A stretch of DNA of 46,766 nucleotides from Alphaproteobacteria bacterium. Its GTDB lineage: Bacteria > Pseudomonadota > Alphaproteobacteria > Kiloniellales > DSM-21159. Under the pieces are notes generated by a model. It was not told the DNA's origin. It saw nothing but the letters and a program-made list of their open reading frames with translations, and searched no databases. The stretch lies in NCBI GenBank assembly GCA_030433005.1, contig JAUILQ010000045.1, positions 1-46,766 on the forward strand, written 5' to 3'. Positions 1-31,250 of this stretch are shown here, in pieces; the stretch's first letter is position 1; each line of letters begins with the position of its first letter. The position numbers were made by a program, and so were the translations under genes.

Positions 1-1
1 C

Positions 2-3000
2 CCGGACGCGCGGCCGCTGCCGCCGCGGCGCTGGGCCGGCCTGGAAGCCGTCGTGTCCGGGACCGAAGGCGCCTGGATCGATCGTCTCGACCTCGATGCC
101 CTGCGCTACCGCCTGCCGCCGCGCGAGCTCGAGCGGCTGAATCCGCAGCAGCTGCTGATGCTGGCGGTCGCCGATTCGGCCCTGCGCGACGCCGGCATCG
201 CGGAGGGCGGTCGCGTCGCCGTGGTCGTCGCGACCGAGGCCGAGCTGTCGGTTCACCGGCTGCGCGCCCGCTGGGACGGCGAGGCGCGGGTGGCGGAAAC
301 CCTCGAGCGCGCGGAGGGGCGCGCGGCGGATGCTCTGTCGGCGGCCCTGGGGACGGCGCTGCGCGACGCCCTGCATCCCGCCTGCGAGCCGGCCGACTTC
401 CTCGGCTACATCGGCAATCTGCTGGCCAGCCGGATCACCGTGCTCTGGGACTTCTCGGCGCCGAACTTCACGGTCTCGGCCGAGGAGAACGGCGGCCTCC
501 AGGCAATCCAGACCGCGGAGCTGCTGCTGCGCGCCGGCGAGGCCGATGCCGTGCTGGTCGGCGCCGTCGACCTCGCGGGCGGCCCGGAGGCGGTCTGGCT
601 GCGCGGCCGGCTGTCCAGCACGGGGCCGGCGAGACCGGGCCTGTCGCTCGCCGAGGGCGGCGGCTGGTGGCCGGGCGAGGGCGCGGCGGCCCTGGTTCTG
701 CAGCGCGCCTCGGACGCCGCGGCCGCCGGCCGGCCGGCGCATGGCTTCGTCGAGGCCCTGGCCGAGACGCCGGTCGGCGACGACCGCGCCGCGGCCGTCG
801 AGCGGAGCGCGCGTGCCGCCCTGGCCCAGGCCGGGATCCCGGCGCAGCAGGTCGGGCTGATCGAGAGTTTTCTCGGCGGCGTCGCCGAGGAAGATGCCGA
901 CGAGCTGGACGGGCTCGCTCGGGTCTACGGGCCCGGCGAAGCGCCCTGCCTGCTCGGCAGCGCCAAGGCCGAGCTCGGGCAGACCGGTGCGGCGGCCGGC
1001 CTGCTCGGCGTCGTGCGCGCGGCGCTTTGTCTCGGCGAGCGGCTGCTCCCCGGCCAGCCCGGCTGGACCGGGCCGCGGCCGGACCTGACGGAAGAGGTCG
1101 GCCGGCTGGTCGTCGGCGGCGCGCCACGGCCCTGGCTGTCGCGCGGCACGCCGCGCCGGGCGGCCGTCCAGGGTCTCGGCCTCGACGGCCGCAGCTTCCA
1201 CCTGCTGCTCCGCGAGAGCGGCGCGCCGGCCCGGCCGCGGCTCGGGTTCGCCGCGATGCCGCCGCTGCCGCTGCCGGTCTTCGGCGACGACCTGGCGGCG
1301 CTGCTCGAGGGGCTCGAGCGCCTGGAGGCCGACCCGCGGCCGCTGGCCGCCATCGCCCGCGAGGCGCTGCAAGCGGCGCCGCGCGGCGGGCTGGCCCTGG
1401 TGCTCGTGGCCGCCGACCGCGAGGCTCTGGCGCGCGAGATCGCCCTGGCGCGCGGCAGTCTCGCGGATGCCTTTCAGGCCGGCCGCGACTGGCAGACGCC
1501 GGCCGGCAGCTTCTGCGCGCCGCGGCCGCTCGGCGGCGCGGCCAAGGTCGCCTTCGTCTATCCCGGCATCGGCTCGGTCGGCACCGGGCTCGGCGCCGAG
1601 CTCTTCGCGCTGGCACCGGAGGCGCTGGCCGAGATCGAGGCCGCCTTCGCCGATCCCGCGGCAGCGCTCTCGGCCGACCTGATCCATCCGGCGGCCTTCG
1701 GCCCGGTCGGCCCGGCCGAGCGCGAGGCCGCCGACGAGGCGCTGCTCGGCGACGGCCTGCTGGCGCTCAAGACGACGCTGCTCTACTCGGTCGCCTACGC
1801 CCGGCTGCTCTCGGCCCGTCTCGGGCTGGCGCCGGACCTCGCCTGCGGGCACTCGATGGGCGAGCTCTCGATGCTGGTCGCCGGCGGCACCTGGTCGCTG
1901 TCGGACGACTGGCTGAAGGCGGTCAGCGAAAGCGACTGCGTGACTCGGCGCCTGAGCGGCGCCAAGCAGGCCGTGCGCGCGCTCTGGTCGCTGGGCGCCG
2001 ACGAGCCGCTGGACTGGAGCAGTCACGTGCTGACCGCGGCGCCGGAGGCGGTGCGCGCGGCCCTGGCCGGGGAGACGCGCGTCTATCTGACCCACGTCAA
2101 CGCCCCGAACGAGACGGTGATCGCCGGCGAGGATGCGGCCTGCCGGCGCGTCGCCGCGCGCCTCGGCTGCGACAGCCTGCGCAGCACCGAGGCGATGGCG
2201 ATCCACTGCCCGCCGGTCGAGAGCGAGCGCGCCGCGCTGACCGCGCTGCTCGAGCGGCCGCTCGGCACCGGCCAGGGACCGCGCTGTCTCTTCTCCGCCG
2301 GCGCGGGTGCGTCGGAGCCGGCGCCGCGCGACTCCCGGACGCTGGCCGAGCGGGTCGTCGCGGGTATCGCCGGGCCGGTCGACTTCCCCGCGACGGTCGA
2401 GCGGCTCTACGGCGATGGCGCGCGCTACTTCGTCGAGGTCGGCGCCGGCGCCACCTGCAGCCGCTGGGTCGGCGCCTGCCTCGGCGAGCGGCCGCACCTG
2501 GCGCTGCCGGTCAACCGGCGCGGCGCCAGCGACAGCGTCAGCGTGACGCGGCTGCTTGCGGCGCTGCTCGCCCACCGCGCGCCGGTCGACCCCGCGCGCT
2601 GGGCCGCGCTGCTGCCCGAGGCGCCGCCGCCGGCGCGCATGCCGATCCGCATCGAGCTCGGCGGCGAGAGCATCGCGCGCAAGCTCGCCGAGCTGCCCCG
2701 GATCGAGGGCGGCCGAGCGGCCGCCGGTCCGCAGCCCGCTGCCGAGCCCGGCGGGCTCGAGCCGGGGGTCGCCGCGCTGGCCGAACTGGCGATCCGCACG
2801 GCGCGCACCCACGGCGCCTTCCTGGCCGAGCGGCGCGCCGCCCTGGCCGCGCTCGCGGCGCTGGCCGGGGTGCCGCGTGCGCCGGCCGCCGCGGCGACCC
2901 CGGCGCCGCTGTTCGACGAGGCGGCGGTGCGGGCCTTCGCCGACGGCAGCCTGGCCCAGGTCCTGGGCCCGGACTACGCCTTCGCCGACGCCCTGCCGCG

Positions 3001-4111
3001 GCGGGTCCGGGTGCCGGCGCCGCCCTTCATGGCGCTGAGCCGGGTGACCGCGGCCGACTATCGCCGCGGCCGCCTGGGGCCGGCCAGCATCTCGACCGAG
3101 TACGACGTGCCGGATCCGGCCTGGCACGCGGTCGACGGCGAGGCGCCCTATCTGGCGATGGACGCGCAGGGCGTGCTGGTGCTGCTGAGCTGCCTCGGCA
3201 TCGACGAGCGGCTGGGCGGCATCCGCGGCTTCCGCTGGCTCGACGCCAGCCTGACCTTCCTCGGCGACCGGCCGCGCGCCGGCCAGCGCATCAGCTACGA
3301 CATCCGCATCGACCGCTTCGTCGAGCACGGCCAGACCCTGCTGTTCTTCTCCGACTACATGGGGCGCGTCGACGGCCGGCCGATGCTGCGGATCGACGAC
3401 TGCTGCGCCGGCTTCTTCAGCGCCGAGGAGCTGGCCGAGGGGCAGGGGCTGACCGACTCCGGCCGGCCGGCCCGGCCGGCGCCGCGCGAGCAGCTTGAGA
3501 GCGCCTGCGGCTCGCTCGAGCGCGAGGCCCTGCTGGCGCTGACCCGCGGCGGCGCCGGCACGGTCTTCGGGGCCGACCGGGAGCCGGCCAGCGGCGCGCT
3601 GCGCCTGCCGCCGCCGGACATGCTGATGGTCGACCGCGTCGCGAGCCTGGAGGCGAACGGCGGCCGGCACGGCCGTGGCCTGATGCTCGCCGAGAAGGAC
3701 CTCGATCCGGCCCACTGGTACATCCGGGCCCACTTCCTCGACGACCCGGTCTTCGCCGGGCCCTGCATGATCGAGGGCGGCATGCAGCTGCTGCAGGTCT
3801 TCGCCCTGGCCTGCGGCCTTGGGAAGGATCGCCCCGGTGCCCGCTTCCAGCCGATCGCCGGCCTGCCGCTGAAGGTCAAGTTCCGCGGCCAGGTACCCGG
3901 CACCAAGAGCGTCTTCACCTACCGGCTGGAGATCGTCGAGCGCGGCACTGATCCGGTGCCCTACCTGGTCGCCGACGTCGACCTGATCCACGACGGCCGG
4001 GTGCGCGGGCGCCTGACCGGCTTGTCGCTGCAGATCGCCGAGGGGCAGGATGGCCCGCGCGTCGACGCCGCCCCGATTCTCGCCCGCCTCGATCCGGAAC
4101 CCGTCTCGTGA
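2..4111 (+). CDS. PfaC/OrfB-like polyunsaturated-lipid synthase subunit (CLF-AT-DH), 5' partial
   Basis: The gene is truncated by the left window edge: codons 2-52 are open and in frame upstream of the first GTG (position 53) and read like the start of a CLF domain (RRWAGLEAVV). Numbering below is from that GTG. Residues ~1-390 form a ketosynthase-like domain in which the usual TACSS cysteine region is replaced by FTVSAEENGG (~140-150), so it is probably a chain-length factor rather than an active KS. An acyltransferase follows (~490-850; VYPGIGS and GHSMGE with Ser601). C-terminal residues ~960-1330 resemble the double hot-dog dehydratase of PfaC: a first hot-dog (RVRVPAPPFMALSRV) and a FabA-like second one (HFLDDPVFAGPCMIEGG) with His and an acidic residue in the expected places. 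A catalytic KS may lie upstream, outside the window. It would make and dehydrate the acyl chain together with the PfaD-like next gene, whose GTG overlaps this stop. Confidence 0.85.
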   Translation, partial: PDARPLPPRRWAGLEAVVSGTEGAWIDRLDLDALRYRLPPRELERLNPQQLLMLAVADSALRDAGIAEGGRVAVVVATEAELSVHRLRARWDGEARVAETLERAEGRAADALSAALGTALRDALHPACEPADFLGYIGNLLASRITVLWDFSAPNFTVSAEENGGLQAIQTAELLLRAGEADAVLVGAVDLAGGPEAVWLRGRLSSTGPARPGLSLAEGGGWWPGEGAAALVLQRASDAAAAGRPAHGFVEALAETPVGDDRAAAVERSARAALAQAGIPAQQVGLIESFLGGVAEEDADELDGLARVYGPGEAPCLLGSAKAELGQTGAAAGLLGVVRAALCLGERLLPGQPGWTGPRPDLTEEVGRLVVGGAPRPWLSRGTPRRAAVQGLGLDGRSFHLLLRESGAPARPRLGFAAMPPLPLPVFGDDLAALLEGLERLEADPRPLAAIAREALQAAPRGGLALVLVAADREALAREIALARGSLADAFQAGRDWQTPAGSFCAPRPLGGAAKVAFVYPGIGSVGTGLGAELFALAPEALAEIEAAFADPAAALSADLIHPAAFGPVGPAEREAADEALLGDGLLALKTTLLYSVAYARLLSARLGLAPDLACGHSMGELSMLVAGGTWSLSDDWLKAVSESDCVTRRLSGAKQAVRALWSLGADEPLDWSSHVLTAAPEAVRAALAGETRVYLTHVNAPNETVIAGEDAACRRVAARLGCDSLRSTEAMAIHCPPVESERAALTALLERPLGTGQGPRCLFSAGAGASEPAPRDSRTLAERVVAGIAGPVDFPATVERLYGDGARYFVEVGAGATCSRWVGACLGERPHLALPVNRRGASDSVSVTRLLAALLAHRAPVDPARWAALLPEAPPPARMPIRIELGGESIARKLAELPRIEGGRAAAGPQPAAEPGGLEPGVAALAELAIRTARTHGAFLAERRAALAALAALAGVPRAPAAAATPAPLFDEAAVRAFADGSLAQVLGPDYAFADALPRRVRVPAPPFMALSRVTAADYRRGRLGPASISTEYDVPDPAWHAVDGEAPYLAMDAQGVLVLLSCLGIDERLGGIRGFRWLDASLTFLGDRPRAGQRISYDIRIDRFVEHGQTLLFFSDYMGRVDGRPMLRIDDCCAGFFSAEELAEGQGLTDSGRPARPAPREQLESACGSLEREALLALTRGGAGTVFGADREPASGALRLPPPDMLMVDRVASLEANGGRHGRGLMLAEKDLDPAHWYIRAHFLDDPVFAGPCMIEGGMQLLQVFALACGLGKDRPGARFQPIAGLPLKVKFRGQVPGTKSVFTYRLEIVERGTDPVPYLVADVDLIHDGRVRGRLTGLSLQIAEGQDGPRVDAAPILARLDPEPVS

Positions 4112-6123
4112 GCCCAGCCGACAGCCTTCTCGCCTCCCGCCAGGATCATCGCCGGGTCGGCAGCCCGGCCGTGGAGCGCGCCGACGACCGCCAGGTGCGC
4201 CTGCTCGATCTGGGGCGGCCGCTGGCGGTCCTGGCGCAGCCCGACGGCTCGACGATCCTGGCCGACGGCGGGGCCGCACGTCCCGCCGGCGCTGAGGCGA
4301 TCGCGCTGATCCCCGCGGTGGCGCCCGGCAGCCTGGGCAGCGCCGCCTTCCGGCGCGCTCACGGCGTGCGGCTCGCCTACATGGCCGGGGCGATGGCCGG
4401 CGGCATCGCCTCGGAGGACATGGTCGTCGCGCTCGGCCGCGCCGGCGTCCTGGCCAGCTTCGGCGCCGCCGGGCTCGACCTCGCGCGCATCGAGGCCGCC
4501 GTGACCCGCCTCAAGGCGGCTCTGCCCGAAGGCCCCTGGGCGATCAATCTGATCCACACGCCGGAGCGGCCCGACGAGGAGATGGCACGGGTCGCGCTGT
4601 TCCGGCGCGCCGGCGTGACCACGGTCGAGGCCTCGGCCTTCATGGAGCTCTCGCCGGCCGTCGTCGCCTTCCGTGCCGGCGGCCTGTCGCGGGCGCCCGA
4701 CGGACAGGTGCGCGCGACGACTCGGGTCATCGCCAAGCTCTCGCACCCGCGCGTCGCCGAGCAGTTCCTCTCGCCGCCGCCGGCCGCGCTGCTCGAGACC
4801 CTGGTCGCCGAGGGCACGATCACCGCCGAGCAGGCGCACCTGGCAGCCGGCCTGCCGGTCGCCGGGGACATCACGGTCGAGGCCGACTCGGGCGGCCACA
4901 CCGACCGCCGGCCGCTGGTCGGCCTGCTGCCGGCGATGCTGCGCCTGCGCGACCGCCTGCAGCGGCGCCACGGCTATGCCGAGCCGCCGCGGATCGGTGC
5001 CGCCGGCGGCATCGGCACGCCGGACGCGGTCGCCGCCGCCTTCGCCCAGGGCGCCGACTACGTCGTCTCGGGCTCGATCAACCAGGCCTGCCGCGAGGCC
5101 GGCACCTCGGAGGCGGCGAAGGCGATGCTCGCCGAGGCCGGCTTCGACGATCTGGCGATGGCGCCGGCGGCCGACATGTTCGAGCTCGGCGTCCAGGTCC
5201 AGGTGCTCAAGCGCGGCACGCTCTTCGCCCAGCGCGCCCAGCGGTTGTGGGAGCTCTATCGCGGCCACGACGGCTGGGAGGCGATCGCCGAGGCCGACCG
5301 CGCCCGAATCGAGCGCGACCTGTTCCGGCGCCCCGCCGACGAGATCTGGGCGGACTGCGAACGCTACCTCGCCGGCGCCGATCCGCAGGCGCTGGCCGAG
5401 GCGCGGCGGGACGGCAAGCGCAAGCTGGGGCTGCTGTTCCGCTGGTACCTCGGCCTGTCCTCGAGGTGGGCCAACGCCGGCGAGGCGGAGCGGCGCGCCG
5501 ACTACCAGCTCTGGTGCGGGCCGGCGATGGCCGCCTTCAACGACTGGAGCGCCGGCAGCCGCTTCGCCGAGCCGGCCGGCCGCGGCGTCGTCGAGGTTGC
5601 CGAGGCGCTGATGCGCGGCGCCGCCTACCTCACCCGTCTCGGACAGCTGCGCTGCGCCAGCCCGGAGCTGTCTTGCGGCCTGGCCGGCGCCGAGCCGGAC
5701 CTGCTGCTGGCGCAGGCCGAGTCCGCGCGGATGGCGGAGGGCCCGTCGACGGCTGCCGAGGGCGCGAAGCGGCCCGCTTCGGCAAACGCGGAGCCGGAAG
5801 CGCCCGAGGCGCCCCACGCCGAGGCGCCCCACGCCGAGGCACCCCACGTAGAGGCACCCCACGTAGAGGCACCCCACGCAGAGGCGATCGAGGCAGAGGC
5901 GATCGAGGCCTGGCTGATCGAGGAGATCGCGCGCGCCCTCGGCGTCGCGCCGGAGGAGATCGACCCGCGCCGCTCGTTCGAGAGCTACGCCCTCGATTCC
6001 GTGAAGGCGCTGGCCGTGATGGGCCGCCTCGAGCAGTGGCTGGGCCGCAAGCTCTCGCCGACCCTGGTCTGGAACTACCCGACCATCGAGGCGCTGGCCG
6101 AGCGCCTTGGCGGGCCGCGATGA
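4108..6123 (+). CDS. PfaD-like enoyl reductase fused to a C-terminal acyl carrier protein
   Basis: The start is GTG at 4108, in a 4-bp GTGA overlap with the previous stop. Residues 1-~520 match the PfaD-type flavin enoyl reductase of PUFA synthases (2-nitropropane-dioxygenase-like TIM barrel). Visible marks are VRLAYMAGAMAGGIAS, EADSGGHTDRRP (~256), the FMN phosphate-binding stretch GAAGGIGTPDA (~297) with GADYVVSGSINQ, and the family C-terminal WCGPAMAAFNDWSAGS. A repetitive linker (567-601) with five EAPH(A/V) and two EAIEA units leads to an ACP domain with Ser631 in YALDSVKAL and the following LSPTLVWNYPTIEAL. PfaD proteins usually end after the reductase, so the ACP fusion is unusual. It would reduce enoyl-thioesters during chain building, and the ACP could hold or hand over the acyl chain. 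Confidence 0.88.
   Translation: MSPADSLLASRQDHRRVGSPAVERADDRQVRLLDLGRPLAVLAQPDGSTILADGGAARPAGAEAIALIPAVAPGSLGSAAFRRAHGVRLAYMAGAMAGGIASEDMVVALGRAGVLASFGAAGLDLARIEAAVTRLKAALPEGPWAINLIHTPERPDEEMARVALFRRAGVTTVEASAFMELSPAVVAFRAGGLSRAPDGQVRATTRVIAKLSHPRVAEQFLSPPPAALLETLVAEGTITAEQAHLAAGLPVAGDITVEADSGGHTDRRPLVGLLPAMLRLRDRLQRRHGYAEPPRIGAAGGIGTPDAVAAAFAQGADYVVSGSINQACREAGTSEAAKAMLAEAGFDDLAMAPAADMFELGVQVQVLKRGTLFAQRAQRLWELYRGHDGWEAIAEADRARIERDLFRRPADEIWADCERYLAGADPQALAEARRDGKRKLGLLFRWYLGLSSRWANAGEAERRADYQLWCGPAMAAFNDWSAGSRFAEPAGRGVVEVAEALMRGAAYLTRLGQLRCASPELSCGLAGAEPDLLLAQAESARMAEGPSTAAEGAKRPASANAEPEAPEAPHAEAPHAEAPHVEAPHVEAPHAEAIEAEAIEAWLIEEIARALGVAPEEIDPRRSFESYALDSVKALAVMGRLEQWLGRKLSPTLVWNYPTIEALAERLGGPR
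5806..5910 (+). repeat. In-frame 15-bp tandem repeats encoding the reductase-ACP linker
   Basis: Seven contiguous 15-bp units lie in frame. Five (5806-5880) are near-identical GAGGC(G/A)CCCCACG(CC/TA/CA) and encode EAPHA/EAPHV. Two (5881-5910) are GAGGCGATCGAGGC(A/C) and encode EAIEA. Because units are multiples of three bases, copy-number change would alter linker length without a frameshift. Confidence 0.95.
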
Positions 6124-6896
6124 GCGGCCACGAGGCGTCGGAGGTATCCCTCGGCTGGCAGCTGGTCTTCCTGCTGCTGCTCGCCCTGCCGCACTTCCTG
6201 GCGGCGCGGATCCGCCGTCACCCGCTGGTGCCGGAGACGGAGACGGTGTCGTTCGGCGCCGGCGCGGCCGTCGCCTTCGTGTTCCTGCACACCCTGCCGG
6301 AGCTGGCGCTCTCGGCCGACAGCGTCGGCGCCGCCCTGGTCGACGGCGAGGCGCTGGTGCCGCTCCGGGAGATCCTGGTCTTCCTCTTCGCGCTCGCCGG
6401 CTTCCTGCTGTTCTACGGCCTGGAGAAGGCGGTGCGCGCGCATCAGGGGCGCGAGGGCGGGCCGCCGCCCGGCGTCTACCGCCTGCACCTGGCCAGCTTC
6501 TCGCTGTTCAACCTGCTGCTGATGTTCTTCATTGCCGAGCAGGCCGGGGCCGGGCCCACGGTCTACACTTGGCTGCTGACCGGCGCGATGATGCTGCACT
6601 ACCTGCTGATCGACAGCGGCTTCGAGGAGCAGTTCTCGCGCCGCTTCGACCGGCTCGGCCGCTACCTGCTGCTCGGGGCGCTGGCGCTCGGCCTGCTGCT
6701 GTCCCACCTGGTGCCGCCGGAGCACCATGTCTACGGCGAGATGGCGACCGGCTTCATCGCGGGCTCGGTGCTGCTCAACGTGTTCCGCGGCGAGGTCTCC
6801 TTCGCCCGCAACTCCAGCTTCGCCTGGTTCGCGGTGGGCGCGGTCGCGGTGACCGCCCTGCTGGTCGTGGTCACGCTGCTGAGGCCGGGCGAGTAG
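6120..6896 (+). CDS. Polytopic (about 8 TM) ZIP-like integral membrane protein
   Basis: The ATG at 6120 overlaps the preceding TGA (ATGA), giving 258 residues. About eight hydrophobic helices are visible: ~8-30, 42-65, 83-108, 120-143, 147-170, 180-203, 208-230 and 235-256. FVFLHTLPEL in TM2 and MMLHYLLIDSGFEEQF in TM5 place His/Pro/Glu residues in membrane segments much as ZIP-family metal transporters do, and 8 TM is the ZIP topology. Similarity is too weak to assign metal transport. It sits inside the lipid-synthase operon, which would also suit membrane anchoring, export or self-protection. Function unknown. Confidence 0.7.
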   Translation: MSGHEASEVSLGWQLVFLLLLALPHFLAARIRRHPLVPETETVSFGAGAAVAFVFLHTLPELALSADSVGAALVDGEALVPLREILVFLFALAGFLLFYGLEKAVRAHQGREGGPPPGVYRLHLASFSLFNLLLMFFIAEQAGAGPTVYTWLLTGAMMLHYLLIDSGFEEQFSRRFDRLGRYLLLGALALGLLLSHLVPPEHHVYGEMATGFIAGSVLLNVFRGEVSFARNSSFAWFAVGAVAVTALLVVVTLLRPGE

Positions 6897-6905
6897 GCAG
6901 GCCGG

Positions 6906-8621
6906 ATGCAGGTCGCGGAGCCCCTCAACCTGAACCTGCTGTGGTGCCGGGCGGTCGCCGAGGCGCTGAAGGCTGCAGGCCTGCGCCACGCCGTGCTGAC
7001 GCTCGGCGGGCGCAGCGCCGCCCTGGTGCTGACCCTGCAGCAGGACGCGGCTTTCGAGACCTTCACGCGCGTCGACGAGCGCGGCGCCGCCTTCCTGGCG
7101 CTCGGCATCGCGCGCACCACCGGCCGGCCGGTCGCCGTGGTCACGACCTCGGGCAGCGCCGTCGCCAACCTGCTGCCGGCGCTCTGCGAGGCAGAGGCCT
7201 GGGGCACGCCGCTGCTGCTGCTGACCTGCGACCGGCCGCTCGACGAGCGCGCCGGCGGCGGCCCGCAGTCGAGCGACCACCTGGGGCTCTGCCGGGCCCT
7301 GGTCGCCGCCGCCGTCGACCTGCCGGAGCCGAGCGACGAGCCTGCGGCGATCGCCGCGCTGCGCGCGGAGCTCGCCAGCGCCTTCCGCCATCTGCTGCCC
7401 GGCCCGGAGCAGGGGCCGGTCCAGGTCAACCTGCCGCTGCTCGGCCGCGTCGCGACGCTCGATCCTGGCCCCGACTGGCAGCCGCGGCGCCTGCCGCCCG
7501 ACGAACGGCGAGAGGTTGCGGCTCCGGCGGTGCCGGCCTGCGACGTCGCCGGGTTGGTCGGCCGGCTCGGCCTGCGCCCAGGCCTGCGCGGCCTGATCGT
7601 CGCGGGGCCCGAGACGCCGGTGCCGCCGGCACTGATCGCGGGGTTCGCCGAGGCGACCGGCTTCCCGCTGCTCGCCGACGCGCCGAGCGGCCTGCGCCGG
7701 CCGGCGGCGGCCAACCTGGTGAGCCACGGCGACCTGCTGGCGCTGAACCCGGGCTTCGCCGCCGAGCCGCCCGAGCTGGTCGTGCAGGTCGGCGAGGCGC
7801 CGATCTCCCACGGCCTGCACGCCTACCTGCGGGGCCTCTCGGTGCCGGTGGTGCGCATCGCCCGACGACCGGTCGCCAGCGACTTCCTGCACGGCCGCTT
7901 CGAGGCCCTGGTCGCGCCCGGCAGCGAAGCGCTGGCCGAACTGGCCGCGGCCCTGGGGCCGGGCGACGCCGCGTGGCTAGCACGCTGGCTGGCAGCCGAC
8001 CGGGCGCTCGCCGGGCGGCGCGAGACGGCCCTGGCCGAGGCCGGCTGGGGCGACGCGCAGGCCGCCGAGATCGCCTGCAACGCGCCCGGCTTCGCCTTCA
8101 CCCTGCTCGCCAACTCCATGGCGGCACGGCTCGGCAATCTGTTCTGCGCGCCCTCGGGCGCGGCGCACCCGATTCTCTGCAGCCGCGGCGTCAACGGCAT
8201 CGACGGCACGCTCTCGACCTTCCTCGGCGCCTCGCTCGGGCTCGGCCGGCGCGGCCTGGCGCTGGTCGGCGACCAGGCGCTGCTGCACGACCTGCCGTCG
8301 CTGGAGCCGCTCGCGGAGCGCCGGGTCGACGGCTGCATCTGCCTGCTCAACAACAAGGGGCCGGGCATCTTCGACCTCTCGATCTGGCCCGGCGACGCGG
8401 CGCGTCGGCAGGCCCTGCGGCGGCCGACCTGCGTCGATTTCGGCAGCCTCGCCCGAGGCTTCGGCCTTGCCTACGAGCGGGCGGAGGGGCGAGATTCCCT
8501 GCGGGACGCGCTCGAGCGGGCCGCCGGCCGCGAAGGCCTCAGCCTGGTCGAGGCCGACCTGCCGGAGGCCGGGCTGTTCGAGCGCTTCGGCGGGGCCGTG
8601 AGGACTTGGCTCGGCGCATGA
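6906..8621 (+). CDS. MenD-like thiamine-diphosphate-dependent enzyme
   Basis: The protein has 571 residues, near MenD length, and starts at ATG 6906, 9 bp after the previous stop. The N-terminal Pyr domain has the MenD-type block VDERGAAFLALGIARTTG with the conserved Glu at residue 58, followed by TTSGSAVANLLPAL and LTCDRPLDERAGGGPQ. The C-terminal PP domain has a metal/ThDP motif starting GDQALLHDL (~454) and ending LLNNKGPGIFDL, a GDx25NN spacing. MenD decarboxylates 2-oxoglutarate and adds the succinyl-semialdehyde carbanion to isochorismate in a Stetter-like 1,4-addition. No other menaquinone gene is visible and the neighbours are biosynthetic, so this is probably a paralogue recruited to carboligate a ThDP-bound aldehyde onto a cluster intermediate. 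Substrate unknown; a housekeeping menD is the less likely alternative. Confidence 0.8.
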   Translation: MQVAEPLNLNLLWCRAVAEALKAAGLRHAVLTLGGRSAALVLTLQQDAAFETFTRVDERGAAFLALGIARTTGRPVAVVTTSGSAVANLLPALCEAEAWGTPLLLLTCDRPLDERAGGGPQSSDHLGLCRALVAAAVDLPEPSDEPAAIAALRAELASAFRHLLPGPEQGPVQVNLPLLGRVATLDPGPDWQPRRLPPDERREVAAPAVPACDVAGLVGRLGLRPGLRGLIVAGPETPVPPALIAGFAEATGFPLLADAPSGLRRPAAANLVSHGDLLALNPGFAAEPPELVVQVGEAPISHGLHAYLRGLSVPVVRIARRPVASDFLHGRFEALVAPGSEALAELAAALGPGDAAWLARWLAADRALAGRRETALAEAGWGDAQAAEIACNAPGFAFTLLANSMAARLGNLFCAPSGAAHPILCSRGVNGIDGTLSTFLGASLGLGRRGLALVGDQALLHDLPSLEPLAERRVDGCICLLNNKGPGIFDLSIWPGDAARRQALRRPTCVDFGSLARGFGLAYERAEGRDSLRDALERAAGREGLSLVEADLPEAGLFERFGGAVRTWLGA

Positions 8622-8757
8622 CGAAACGCTCATCTCGCGGCCAGCGGCCGGCAAGGTGGGCAGGGGCTACAATCGGCGCAGCCATCGAGGCGGATGGCGA
8701 GGACGCCGGACGAACGAGCGCCCGAGGCAGGGGCGCCTGGAAGGGGTGGGGAGTGAC
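8622..8757 (+). promoter_or_regulatory. Intergenic gap before the first megasynthase; possible internal promoter
   Basis: This 136-bp gap is the only sizeable one in the eight-gene block. It carries TACAAT at 8668-8673, one mismatch from the consensus -10 hexamer, but no convincing -35 at 16-18 bp spacing. It ends in a purine-rich stretch (GGAAGGGG at 8739-8746 and GGGGAG just before the GTG at 8758). A secondary promoter for the megasynthase genes is possible; the evidence is one hexamer plus the gap. Confidence 0.25.
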
Positions 8758-31246
<22,489 letters not shown>

Positions 31247-31250
<4 letters not shown>

